NCBI GenBank assembly: GCA_964528575.1
Contig: CAZGTQ010000267.1
Span: 3,394-67,393 of the forward strand
Source of the DNA: CAZGTQ01 sp964528575
GTDB taxonomy: Bacteria; Planctomycetota; UBA1135; GCA-002686595
Length of the DNA: 64,000 nucleotides
Direction of reading: 5' to 3'
Part shown: positions 35,512 to 44,492 of the stretch, one piece after another
How the letters are laid out: the number at the start of each line of letters is the position of its first letter
Position numbering within the stretch: the first letter of the stretch is position 1
Position numbers and translations under genes: made by a program
The notes under the pieces: model-generated
The model's input: only the letters and a program-made list of their open reading frames with translations
The model's database searches: none
Told to the model about the DNA's origin: nothing

Positions 35512-36009
35512 TCAGCCTCCGAGCAGCAGGTAGCGGAAGACCCGGTTCAGGAACCAGTCGGCGCCCGCGAGGAAGCCCATGATCACGAGCACGCAGACGA
35601 TCACGACCATGGACGAGTCGATGACTTCCTGACCGCTCGGCCACGTCACCTTCCGCAGCTCGCCCTCGGTGTCGATCAGCAGATCGGCGACCTTGGGCTT
35701 CTGCGTGTACCAGTGCAGGACGAAGACCCCCGCGAGGAACAGCGCGGCCGCCACGAAGAACGCGCCGTTCAGCTCGATGGCGAGGATCGGGACGCGCCCG
35801 ACCGAGTCGCCGGCCCACGCGAAGCTCGCCACGAGCGTCGTGTGCAGCGAGGTGCACCCGAAGAGGAGCACGAGCGCGACGGCCCAGAACGCGAACATCC
35901 GCGCCATGCGGCCCTGCTCAGGCTTGTAGGGCCTGAACAGACCGCCGGTGCGCTTGTCCGTGTCCACGGGATGGCTCGGCTTGGGGGAAGTCGCTGCGGT
36001 TCGCGCCAC
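35512..36009 (-). CDS. secE: Protein translocase subunit SecE, three-helix form
   Basis: 165 residues from a GTG at 36009, longer than the 60-70 residue single-helix SecE. Two extra hydrophobic segments (about 38-62 and 80-100) precede the conserved part EGELRKVTWPSGQEVIDSSM and the essential last helix (MVVIVCVLVIMGFLAGADWF). SecE clamps SecY. E. coli SecE also has three helices; the sequence here is otherwise not close to it. Confidence 0.93.
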   Translation of the reverse strand: MARTAATSPKPSHPVDTDKRTGGLFRPYKPEQGRMARMFAFWAVALVLLFGCTSLHTTLVASFAWAGDSVGRVPILAIELNGAFFVAAALFLAGVFVLHWYTQKPKVADLLIDTEGELRKVTWPSGQEVIDSSMVVIVCVLVIMGFLAGADWFLNRVFRYLLLGG

Positions 36010-36019
36010 GACGAGGCCT

Positions 36020-36178
36020 CTAGAGCTTGCGTTCCTTGTGCGACGTGTGCTTGCGGCAGAAGGGGCAGTACTTCTTCTTCTCGAGCTTGTACGTGGCCTT
36101 CAGACGCTTGTGCGTCGTGTAGTTCCTGTTCTTGCAGTCACTGCAGACCAGGAACACGTAGCGTTCTTTCGTCTTCAT
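36020..36178 (-). CDS. rpmG: 50S ribosomal protein L33
   Basis: 52 residues: MKTKERYVFLVCSDCKNRNY, then TTHKRLKATYKLEKKKYCPF and CRKHTSHKERKL. Both Cys pairs are present (C12-C15 and the CPFC pair near 38-41), so this is the zinc-binding form. The tuf-rpmG-secE order is common in many phyla. No Shine-Dalgarno sequence is visible. Confidence 0.95.
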   Translation of the reverse strand: MKTKERYVFLVCSDCKNRNYTTHKRLKATYKLEKKKYCPFCRKHTSHKERKL

Positions 36179-36218
36179 GCTCGCGTCGGGCTCGTCTCTT
36201 GGCTGCCTGACCGCTCCC

Positions 36219-36236
36219 CGGCGCCGCGCGGCGCCG
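36219..36236. other. 18-bp perfect palindrome between tuf and rpmG
   Basis: CGGCGCCGCGCGGCGCCG is its own reverse complement, and the flanks (CCC before, AGG after) could lengthen the stem by about three pairs. In RNA it could fold with a small loop. No T-tract follows on the minus strand, so it may be a pause or processing site rather than a terminator. Confidence 0.45.
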
Positions 36237-36294
36237 AGGGCTCGCGCGGAGTGCGGACCCGACGCGCGGGCCCGCTCTCCGTGCTCGTTGCGGT

Positions 36295-36321
36295 GACTCG
36301 ATGGTCGCTACTCGATGATCC

Positions 36322-36336
<15 letters not shown>
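36295..36336. repeat. 14-bp tandem repeat over the 3' end of tuf
   Basis: Three adjacent 14-bp units on the + strand: GACTCGATGGTCGC, TACTCGATGATCCC and TACTCGATGATCTT. The last includes the final codons of tuf (ATC ATC GAG TAG on the minus strand), and the second copies those codons and the stop. Confidence 0.85.
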
Positions 36337-37530
<1,194 letters not shown>

Positions 37531-37718
37531 TGTTGGATTGAGTTGCGGAGCTGCGGGTCGGTGCCCGGGGACCGGGCCAACGGGGTCGCGTGAGTCGCGC
37601 GCGGCGACGTGCAGCGCGGCGGATCCCGGCGGGCGCGCGCGGCCGGCGTCGTGGACGTCGGAGGCGTGCGACCGTCAGGCGAACCTGCGGGAGGAGCGTC
37701 CTGGATGCCGGCCGGTGG

Positions 37719-37793
<75 letters not shown>

Positions 37794-37815
37794 GTGGGCG
37801 GCGGGCGGAGCGGAC

Positions 37816-37889
37816 TGGAGCGGGCGATGGGAATCGAACCCACGCTATCAGCTTGGAAGGCTGAAGTTCTACCATTGAACTACGCCCGC
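37816..37889 (-). tRNA. tRNA-Gly(TCC)
   Basis: Acceptor GCGGGCG with CGCCCGC, D-arm GTTC/GAAC, anticodon stem TCAGC/GCTGA with loop CTTCCAA (anticodon TCC, codon GGA), T-arm GTGGG/CCCAT containing TTCGATT, discriminator T and an encoded CCA. It lies 22 bases before tRNA-Thr(GGT). Confidence 0.95.
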
Positions 37890-37956
37890 TGCGTGCCCGC
37901 CGCGCTCGAGCGGGCTCGACGAGACGATGGGTCGCGCTCCGCGTTGCGATGATGCG

Positions 37957-37986
37957 GCTGGCATGCGCTGGCATGCGCTGGCATGG
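37957..37986. repeat. 10-bp tandem repeat touching the 3' end of tRNA-Tyr
   Basis: GCTGGCATGC, GCTGGCATGC and GCTGGCATGG in direct succession. The last three bases of the array (TGG on the + strand) are the CCA end of tRNA-Tyr, so the duplication abuts and includes the gene's 3' end. Confidence 0.8.
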
Positions 37987-38068
37987 TGGGGGGAGCAGGA
38001 TTCGAACCTGCGAAGGCGTTGCCATCAGATTTACAGTCTGACCCCTTTGACCGCTCGGGAATCCCCCC
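37984..38068 (-). tRNA. tRNA-Tyr(GTA)
   Basis: Class II tRNA of 85 nt with a long variable arm (TGGCAACGCCTTC region). Acceptor GGGGGGA with TCCCCCC, anticodon stem TCAGA/TCTGA with loop CTGTAAA (anticodon GTA), T-arm GCAGG/CCTGC with TTCGAAT, discriminator A and an encoded CCA. Confidence 0.95.
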
Positions 38069-38270
38069 GTCCAGCACGTGGACGTGCCGGCGAACGGCTG
38101 CGACCCGTCGTCCGGAGCCCGGTTCCAGCGCAGACCGTTCCGCGCGGCCGAGCCGCGGCGACGAGCGCCGGGCCGGCGCGCGGACGTGCGGTCCGCTCCC
38201 GGTCCATCCAGGACGTTGTCTCGTTTTCAGGGAGCAGTGCGTGCGAGGGGCCGCGAGGCCGCCCCGCCGC

Positions 38271-38346
38271 TGGAGCCAGCGGTGGGACTCGAACCCACAA
38301 CCGCCTGATTACAAATCAGGAGCTCTGCCGATTGAGCCACGCTGGC
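38271..38346 (-). tRNA. tRNA-Thr(TGT)
   Basis: Acceptor GCCAGCG with CGCTGGC, D-arm GCTC/GAGC, anticodon stem CCTGA/TCAGG with loop TTTGTAA (anticodon TGT, codon ACA), T-arm GTGGG/CCCAC with TTCGAGT, discriminator T and an encoded CCA. It is the first tRNA of the cluster. The 202 bases between it and tRNA-Tyr hold no gene I can see. Confidence 0.95.
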
Positions 38347-38409
38347 GGCGAGCGGTCGGAAGTCCGAGCCCTTCGGCGGGAGCGTGCTCCCACCTCGGAG
38401 GAGCGCAAG

Positions 38410-38437
38410 ATGCTACGTCCGCGCGCGCCCAGATCAA
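38410..38437 (-). promoter_or_regulatory. Predicted sigma-70-type promoter of the tRNA-tuf cluster
   Basis: On the minus strand, TTGATC (38437-38432) and TAGCAT (38415-38410) are separated by 16 bases, each matching four of six consensus positions. Transcription would start near 38402, about 55 bases before tRNA-Thr(TGT). It lies just after the aroC stop, so the tRNA-tuf transcript can be independent of aroC. Confidence 0.5.
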
Positions 38438-38467
38438 CTGCGGGCCCAGTTTTTCCCGGCCTCTTCT

Positions 38468-39625
38468 TCAGACCCGCCGCACCCGCTCCCGCCAGGCCTC
38501 GAACGCGTCCCGGACCTGATCCATCGAGTCGCCCGCGAACTTCTCGAGGAAGGCCGCGGTCAGCTCGAGCGCGACCATCGCCTCCCCCACGACGCTCGCC
38601 GCCGGCACCGACGTCACGTCCGAGCGCTGGTAGGTCGCCCGCACCGGCTCTCCGGTCTCGAAGTCGACCGTCGGGACGCCCTGACGCAGGGTCGGGATCG
38701 GCTTCATCGCCACCCGCACGACGAGCGGCTCTCCGTTCGTCATCCCGCCCTCGAGCCCCCCCGCGCGGTTCGTCGCCCGCCGGAAGCGCCCGAAGCGCGC
38801 GCCTTCCGCGCCGTCCGCGGCCAGCTCGATCGCGTCGTGCACCTCGGAGCCCGGCCGCCGCGCGGATTCGAGCCCGAGCCCGAACTCGACCGCCTTCATC
38901 GCCGGGATCGAGAAGAGCGCCGCGCCGAGCCGCGCGGTCAGCCGCTCGGGCCCGCTCGCGTGGCTGCCCAGTCCCGGCGGCAGCCCGAGCGCGCGCACCT
39001 CGTAGAGCCCGCCCAGCGTGTCCCCCGCCGTGCGCGCCGCGTCGATGCGCACGCGCATCGCCGGCTCGGCGGCCGGGTCGAGGCACAGGAGCTCGCTCGC
39101 GTCGCGCAGCTCGCGGCGCCGCGCGCCGGCCGCCTCGAACGCGTCCGCGCGCACGCCGACGCCGCCGAGCTCGACGACGTGCGCGAAGATCTCGACGTCG
39201 AAGGCCTCGAGCACCTGGCGCGCGATCGCTCCGAGCGCGACGCGCGCGGCGGTCTCCCGCGCGCTCGCGCGCTCGAGCACGGCGCGCGGATCGCGGTGTG
39301 CGAACTTCTGGCACCCGGCGAGGTCGGCGTGCCCCGGCCGCGCGTTCGTCGGGACGGGCAGGCGCTCGATCGTGTCGTCGCGGTTGGCCACCGCGAACGC
39401 GATCGGCGAGCCGATCGTCGCGCCCGCGCGCACGCCGGAGAGCAGCTCGATCCGGTCGGTCTCGATGCGCATGCGGCCGCCCCGCCCGTAACCCGCCTGG
39501 CGTCGCGCGAGCTCGCGGTCGACGCGCTCGAGGTCTAGCGCGAGCCCCGCAGGCACGCCCTCGAGCACGCCGACCAGCGTCTTGCCGTGCGACTCGCCCG
39601 CGGTCGTCCAGCGCAGCCCCTGCAT
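38468..39625 (-). CDS. aroC: Chorismate synthase
   Basis: 385 residues from the ATG at 39625. Converts EPSP to chorismate with reduced FMN, the last step of the shikimate pathway. Signatures: RWTTAGESHGKTLVGVLEGV, RRQAGYGRGGRMRIETD, the SARETAARVALGAIARQ block and GLEGGMTNGEPLVVRVAMKP. The length is in the normal range (360-390). It lies 32 bases after mutS2 on the same strand. Confidence 0.97.
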   Translation of the reverse strand: MQGLRWTTAGESHGKTLVGVLEGVPAGLALDLERVDRELARRQAGYGRGGRMRIETDRIELLSGVRAGATIGSPIAFAVANRDDTIERLPVPTNARPGHADLAGCQKFAHRDPRAVLERASARETAARVALGAIARQVLEAFDVEIFAHVVELGGVGVRADAFEAAGARRRELRDASELLCLDPAAEPAMRVRIDAARTAGDTLGGLYEVRALGLPPGLGSHASGPERLTARLGAALFSIPAMKAVEFGLGLESARRPGSEVHDAIELAADGAEGARFGRFRRATNRAGGLEGGMTNGEPLVVRVAMKPIPTLRQGVPTVDFETGEPVRATYQRSDVTSVPAASVVGEAMVALELTAAFLEKFAGDSMDQVRDAFEAWRERVRRV

Positions 39626-39657
39626 CGGACGTCCGATGTAGCGCAATCGCGGGGCGC

Positions 39658-41838
39658 CTACAACGCCTCGTAGGCGCTCACCTCGTCGAACGCGACGTCG
39701 AGCTCGCGCTTGCCGAGCCGCACAGCGAGCCGCCGGCGCCGCTTGTCGACCTTGAGCACGACCGCGCGCCGGCCGTAGCGGACGAGATACACGAGCTCCC
39801 CTTTCTTCAGCGTCTCGAGGAAGCCCTGGCGCTTGCCCGTCAGGTCCGCCCCCTGCAGCCGCGCCCGCGCACGCTCGATCGCGCCGCCCAGCTCGCCGCG
39901 CACGCCGGCCGGCACCTGCGGCAGCAGCCGCTCGATCCGCTCCAGCTCGACGAGCACGTCGCGCACCTCCTCCTCGACCAGCCGCCCCGCCTCCTCCGCG
40001 AGCATCGCGCGGCTGGCGCGCACCGCCTCCTCCTCCTCCGCGAGCCGGCTCACGGCGTCCTCGAGCTCCGCCGCGCGCCGCTCGGCCGCGCCGCGCACCT
40101 CCTCCGCCGCGACGCGCGTGCGCCGCACGTCGTTCATCAGCCGCTCGACGTCGGCGCGCGGCCGCACGAGCCGCCGCTCCGCCCGGTCGACGACCGCGCC
40201 GTCGAGCCCGAGCCGGCGCGCGATCGCGAGCGCGTTCGACTCGCCGGGCGTGCCGACGAGCAGCCGGTAGAGCGGAGCCAGCGTCTGCGCGTCGAACTCG
40301 ACGCACGCGTTCTCCGCGCGCTCGTGGCGGAACGCGAACTCCTTGAGCACGCCGAGGTGCGTGCTCCCCAGCGTGGGCACGCCGCGCCCGAGCAGCTCCT
40401 CGAGCAGCGCGTCCCCGAGCGCGGCGCCCTCGTCCGGGTCGGTCCCGCCGCCGAGCTCGTCGAGCAGGACGAGCGTGCGCCGCGTCGCGCGCGCGAGCGC
40501 ATCGGCGATCCGCACGACGTGCGAAGCGAACGTCGAGAGGTTCTGCTCGATCTCCTGCTCGTCGCCGATGTCGGCCGCGACGCCGTCGTACAACGGCACC
40601 GTCGTGCCCGCGAGCGCCGCGAGCGGCAGGCCCATGCGCGTCAGCAGCGCCGCGACGCCCGCGGTCTTGAGCGCGAGCGTCTTGCCGCCGGGGTTGGGGC
40701 CCGTGATCACGATCAGGTCGAAGTCGCCGCCGAGCCGCAGGTCGAGCGGCACGACGCGCTCGATGCGCCCGAGCCGCTCCTGCTCGACGAGCAGCGGATG
40801 GCGCACCGCGCGCAGAACGAGCTCGTCCGCCGCGCCGGGCTCGCCGACGACGAGCGCGGGCCGGCCGTCGTGCGCGCGCGCCCACGAGGCGCCGCACGCC
40901 GCGAGCTCGACCTCGGCGCACAGCTCGGCGAGCCGCCGGATCTGCGCCTCGTCGGCGCGCACCGCGCGCGTCAGCTCGGTCAGCACGCGCTCCACCTCGT
41001 GACGCTCGTCCGCACGCGCCGCGGCGGCGGCGTTCGCGCTCTCGACGACCTGCTGCGGCTCGACGAAGAGCGTCTCCTCGGTCTGCGAGCGGTCGTGCAC
41101 GATGCCCGGCACCTGGCCGAGGTGCTTCGCCTTGACCGCGAGCACCGCGCGGCCGCCGCGGCGCTGGATGCGGCCGCCCGCGCCGTCGGCGAGGAAGCGG
41201 CGCACGTCGTTGCGCGCGACGAGGGCGCGCAAGCGGCGCTCGACGGTCTCCTCGAGCTGCGCGGCGCGGCGGCGCACGTCGCGCAGCCGAGCGCTCGCTT
41301 CGTCGAGCACGCGCCCGCGCGGGTCGACGCAGCGGTCGAGCTCCGCGCGCAGCTCCTCGCAGTCCGGCGCGCCGTCGAGCAACGCGGCGGTGGCGGGCAC
41401 GGCGCCGGCGCGCGCGGTCGCCCACGCGCCGACCTGGCGCGCCGACATGAGGAAAGCGCCGAGCCGCGCGAGCTCGAGCCCCTCGAGCGCGCGGCTGTAG
41501 AGCCGCGCCTGGACGAGGATCGGGAGCGGGTCGGTCAGTCCCGCGAGCGGCGGCGCGCTCGCCGGGTCGAGCGCGCACAGCTCGCGGCAGCGCGCGAGCG
41601 CGGCGAGCGCGCCTGCGTCGTCGCGCGGCACGAGCTCCGCGAGCGCGCGCACGCCGAGCGAGCTGGGCGCATGCCGCTCGAACGTCGCGCGGATCGCGGG
41701 CCAGTCGAGCGCGTCCGCCGCGAACGCCGCGAGCCGCGCCGCGCGGCGGGCGCTCTGGGCGTCGGCGCTCACGCCACCGCCGCCGCGTCCGCCGGCGGGC
41801 GCCTCCGGCTCGGGCTCGTCCCCGTCCGCGCGCTCCAT
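39658..41838 (-). CDS. mutS2: MutS2-family ATPase lacking the Smr domain
   Basis: 726 residues. The central lever and clamp region and the ATPase are clear: Walker A GPNPGGKT near 378-385, Walker B LVLLDELGGGTDPDEG near 455-470 and STHLGVLKEFAF. A coiled-coil-like Arg/Glu/Ala-rich segment follows (about 540-650), then a KOW-like basic domain (LVYLVRYGRRAVVLKV). Typical MutS2 is about 780 residues with a C-terminal Smr nuclease domain; here the protein stops before it. MutS2 proteins act on recombination intermediates or collided ribosomes; without Smr, cleavage would have to come from elsewhere. The assignment is firm, the function open. Confidence 0.9.
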   Translation of the reverse strand: MERADGDEPEPEAPAGGRGGGGVSADAQSARRAARLAAFAADALDWPAIRATFERHAPSSLGVRALAELVPRDDAGALAALARCRELCALDPASAPPLAGLTDPLPILVQARLYSRALEGLELARLGAFLMSARQVGAWATARAGAVPATAALLDGAPDCEELRAELDRCVDPRGRVLDEASARLRDVRRRAAQLEETVERRLRALVARNDVRRFLADGAGGRIQRRGGRAVLAVKAKHLGQVPGIVHDRSQTEETLFVEPQQVVESANAAAAARADERHEVERVLTELTRAVRADEAQIRRLAELCAEVELAACGASWARAHDGRPALVVGEPGAADELVLRAVRHPLLVEQERLGRIERVVPLDLRLGGDFDLIVITGPNPGGKTLALKTAGVAALLTRMGLPLAALAGTTVPLYDGVAADIGDEQEIEQNLSTFASHVVRIADALARATRRTLVLLDELGGGTDPDEGAALGDALLEELLGRGVPTLGSTHLGVLKEFAFRHERAENACVEFDAQTLAPLYRLLVGTPGESNALAIARRLGLDGAVVDRAERRLVRPRADVERLMNDVRRTRVAAEEVRGAAERRAAELEDAVSRLAEEEEAVRASRAMLAEEAGRLVEEEVRDVLVELERIERLLPQVPAGVRGELGGAIERARARLQGADLTGKRQGFLETLKKGELVYLVRYGRRAVVLKVDKRRRRLAVRLGKRELDVAFDEVSAYEAL

Positions 41839-41966
41839 CCGCGAATCATGCCCGAACGCCGCGGCCCGCGCACCGGCCGCCGAGCGCAGCGGGACCGGCG
41901 GTTTCCGCGCACGGGGGCGCCGAGACCGTCGTGCGCGCCGCGCCCGCCGCGTACGATCGTCCGGCC

Positions 41967-43145
41967 ATGAAGGACGCGAAGACGCACCGCATCGAAACGC
42001 TGGCGGTCCACGCCGGCCAGGAGCCCGAGCCGCGGACCGGCGCGGTCATGACGCCGGTCTTCCTGACGAGCACGTATGCGCAGGACCATCCGGGCGAGCT
42101 GCGCGAGGGCCACGACTACTCGCGCACGATCAACCCGACGCGCACGGCGCTCGAGCGCAATCTCGCCGCGCTCGAGGGCGCGGCCTGGGGCGCCTGCTAC
42201 GCGTCCGGCATGGCGGCGATCAACGGGTTGCTCCACCGCCTGCGTCCCGGCGATCACGTCGTCGCGGGCAACGACCTCTACGGCGGCACGCACCGGCTGT
42301 TCGTGCGCTGCTTCGCGAAGCTGGGGATCCAGTTCACGTTCGTCGACGCGACCGATGCCGGCGCGATCGCCCAGGCGCTGCGCGACGAGACGCGCTACCT
42401 CTACCTCGAGACGCCGACGAACCCGCTCCTGTCGGTCGTCGACGTCCCCGCGGCGGTCGAGCTCGCGCGCGAGCGCGGCGCGCTCACCGTCGTCGACAAC
42501 ACGTTCGCGACGCCGTACCTCCAGCGGCCGCTCGAGCTCGGCGCCGACCTCGTCGTGCACTCGCTGACCAAGTACCTCGGCGGCCACTCGGACGTCGTCG
42601 GCGGCGCGGTCGTGGGCAACGACGCGCAACTGCACGAGGAGGTCGCCTTCTACCAGAACGCGGTCGGCGGTCAGCTCGGGCCGATGGACTCGTTCCTCGT
42701 GCTGCGCGGCACGAAGACGCTCGCGGTGCGCATGGATCGCCACTGCGCGAACGCCGCCGCGATCGCCGAACGCCTCGAAGCGCACCCGGCGGTCGAACGC
42801 GTGCTCTACCCGGGCCTCGCGAGCCACCCGCAGCACGCGGTCGCCGCGCGCCAGATGAGCGGCTTCGGCGGCATGGTCTCGTTCGAGCTCAGGGGCGGCG
42901 TCTCCGCCGGCGTCGCGTTCTCGAAGGCGACGCGGATCTTCACCCTCGCCGAGTCGCTCGGCGGCGTCGAGTCGCTCGTCGAGGTGCCGCCGATCATGAC
43001 GCACGCGAGCATCCCGGCCGAGGAGCGGCGCAAGGCCGGCCTCAACGACGGCCTCGTGCGCCTGTCGGTCGGCATCGAGCACGTCGACGACCTGCTCGAG
43101 GACGTCGAGCAGGCCCTCGAGGCCGCCGCGGCGGTCCCGGCGTAG
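41967..43145 (+). CDS. metB: Cystathionine gamma-synthase/lyase family PLP enzyme
   Basis: 392 residues from the ATG at 41967, which starts MKDAKTHRIETLAVHAGQEP as usual for the family. Signatures: YSRTINPTRTALERNLAALE, SGMAAINGLLHRL, VVDNTFATPYLQRPLELGAD and SLTKYLGGHSDVVGG, where the lysine carries PLP. The C-terminal FTLAESLGGVESLVEVPPIM is typical of both cystathionine gamma-synthase and gamma-lyase; sequence alone does not separate them. It is divergent from mutS2 (128-base spacer) and stands alone. The first two thirds of the frame upstream of this ATG has no family features. Confidence 0.92.
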   Translation: MKDAKTHRIETLAVHAGQEPEPRTGAVMTPVFLTSTYAQDHPGELREGHDYSRTINPTRTALERNLAALEGAAWGACYASGMAAINGLLHRLRPGDHVVAGNDLYGGTHRLFVRCFAKLGIQFTFVDATDAGAIAQALRDETRYLYLETPTNPLLSVVDVPAAVELARERGALTVVDNTFATPYLQRPLELGADLVVHSLTKYLGGHSDVVGGAVVGNDAQLHEEVAFYQNAVGGQLGPMDSFLVLRGTKTLAVRMDRHCANAAAIAERLEAHPAVERVLYPGLASHPQHAVAARQMSGFGGMVSFELRGGVSAGVAFSKATRIFTLAESLGGVESLVEVPPIMTHASIPAEERRKAGLNDGLVRLSVGIEHVDDLLEDVEQALEAAAAVPA

Positions 43146-43193
43146 GCCGCGCGACCGGCGCGCGCCCGGTCCGACGCCCGCGCGTGCGGACCG

Positions 43194-43270
43194 CCCGGCA
43201 GAACGGCCTTCGGCCCCGTGCCCGCCAGAACGGGCCTTCGGCCCGGGGCCCGTCAGAACGGGCTGTTCGG
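43194..43270. repeat. 27-28-bp tandem repeat over the 3' end of the HU-like gene
   Basis: Three imperfect units, each with CAGAACGG and a downstream CTTCGGCC, begin at 43194, 43221 and 43249. The last covers the final codons and TGA of the HU-like gene (P-N-S-P-F-stop on the minus strand). The other two extend into the space after the convergent metB-like gene. Confidence 0.8.
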
Positions 43271-43702
43271 CTTGGGCGGCGATGCCTTGGGCGGCGGCGG
43301 CGCGGGCTCGCGGCGCTGCTCGCGCTCGGGCGCCGGCGGCGCGTGCGACGGCGACGGCGGTCGCGCCGGCGCGCGGCCGTCGATCTCCCCGGGCGGGGGG
43401 TCGTCGCAGACGCGCTCGCGCATCAGCCGGCCGACCTTGAACTTCACCACCCGCTTCGCGGGCACCTGCACCTTCTCGAGCGTGCGCGGGTTCTGCGCCA
43501 GGCGCGCGGCGCGCTCCTTCACCTCGAAGACCCCGAACTCGCGGAACTCGAGGCGGTTGCCCAGCGTGAGCTCGTCGATGATCTCGTCGAGGAAGCGCTG
43601 GATGATCTCCTTCACCACGACCTTGGTCTGGCCCGTCCGGTCCGCAATGCGGTTCACGAGCTCCTTCTTGGTGCTGGTGTGGGGATCGGGCTGGTGGCCC
43701 AT
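43253..43702 (-). CDS. HU/IHF-family DNA-binding protein with proline-rich tail
   Basis: 149 residues from the ATG at 43702, with GGAG nine bases upstream. Residues 10-97 are a DNABII fold: TKKELVNRIADRTGQTKVVV, FLDEIIDELTLGNRLEFREF and FGVFEVKERAARLAQNP, ending in the arm region with KFKVG. Residues 101-149 form a Pro/Arg/Lys/Glu-rich, disordered tail (PPAPEREQRREPAPPPPKAS). Plain HU is about 90 residues. Basic tails occur on HU of actinobacteria, but there they are usually Lys/Ala-rich. It is probably an architectural chromosome protein. Confidence 0.88.
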   Translation of the reverse strand: MGHQPDPHTSTKKELVNRIADRTGQTKVVVKEIIQRFLDEIIDELTLGNRLEFREFGVFEVKERAARLAQNPRTLEKVQVPAKRVVKFKVGRLMRERVCDDPPPGEIDGRAPARPPSPSHAPPAPEREQRREPAPPPPKASPPKPNSPF

Positions 43703-43818
43703 CGGGGGGGCTCCGGGGCAGGTCGGGTCGACCGGGGGTGCCTGGCTGCTCCGGGCGACGGCGGGCAGCGAGCGAGCGGCGCGGCGAGCTTCAGGCACGG
43801 CTGGCGGGGCGGAGCGCC

Positions 43819-43846
43819 AGTATGGACGGCATTATCTCCTGGTCAA
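43819..43846 (-). promoter_or_regulatory. Predicted promoter of the HU-like gene
   Basis: On the minus strand, TTGACC (43846-43841), a 16-base spacer and CATACT (43824-43819). It is in an AT-richer patch than its surroundings and would give a leader of about 110 bases. The rest of the 43703-44027 gap holds no gene. Confidence 0.45.
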
Positions 43847-44027
43847 GCAAGACTTTGTGACCGTCGAGGGGGCCGCTGGAAGGGCTCGCGGAGGCACTCG
43901 GACGCCTCTTCGGCCACGCCGGCCGATAGCCGCAAGGCGGGCCTGGGGAAGGGGTTAGGACGTTTCCAAGGCGCCGCGTGTGGCGCCGGGAACGGCAGAA
44001 CGTCCCAAATCATTTCTCCAGCTCGAC

Positions 44028-44492
44028 TTACGCTCGCGGATCGGGCCTCTCGGGCGGCTCTTCGAGCACGAACGTCACCGGCCCGTCGTTCGCGAGCTCG
44101 ACCACCATCGAGGCCCCGAAGGAGCCCGTCTCGGTCGGCAGCCCGAGCTCGCGCAGGCGCTCGGCGAAGCGCTCGTAGAGCCGGCGCGCGAGCTCGGGCT
44201 CGGCGGCGCGGTCGAACGAGGGCCGGCGCCCCTTGCGGCCGTCGGCGGCGAGCGTGAACTGGCTGACGACGAGCGCCGCGCCGCCGACCTCGGCCGCGGC
44301 GCGGTTCATGCGCCCCTCTTCGTCGGGGAAGAAGCGCAGGTGCGCGACGCGTTCCGCCAGCCGCAGCGCCTCGCGCTCCGCGTCGCCGCGCATCACGCCG
44401 ACGAGGACGAGCATGCCGCGGCCGCAGCTGCCGACGACCGCACCGTCCACCCGCACGCTCGCGCGGGCGACGCGCTGCACGACGACCTTCAC
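44028..44492 (-). CDS. dtd: D-aminoacyl-tRNA deacylase
   Basis: 154 residues starting at a GTG (44492). It removes D-amino acids (and glycine from tRNA-Ala) from charged tRNA. MKVVVQRVARASVRVDGAVV, SQFTL at 77-81 and NDGPVTF near 135-141 are the two motifs that form the active site at the dimer interface. Length is standard. The GTG overlaps the stop of the upstream lipoprotein gene by four bases (GTGA), so the two are probably translated together. Confidence 0.95.
   Translation of the reverse strand: MKVVVQRVARASVRVDGAVVGSCGRGMLVLVGVMRGDAEREALRLAERVAHLRFFPDEEGRMNRAAAEVGGAALVVSQFTLAADGRKGRRPSFDRAAEPELARRLYERFAERLRELGLPTETGSFGASMVVELANDGPVTFVLEEPPERPDPRA

Noticed and set aside
41769..43082. 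A long minus-strand frame opposite the cystathionine gamma-synthase-family gene
   Set aside because: It is a shadow of the real gene, whose PLP lysine motif and family blocks are intact.
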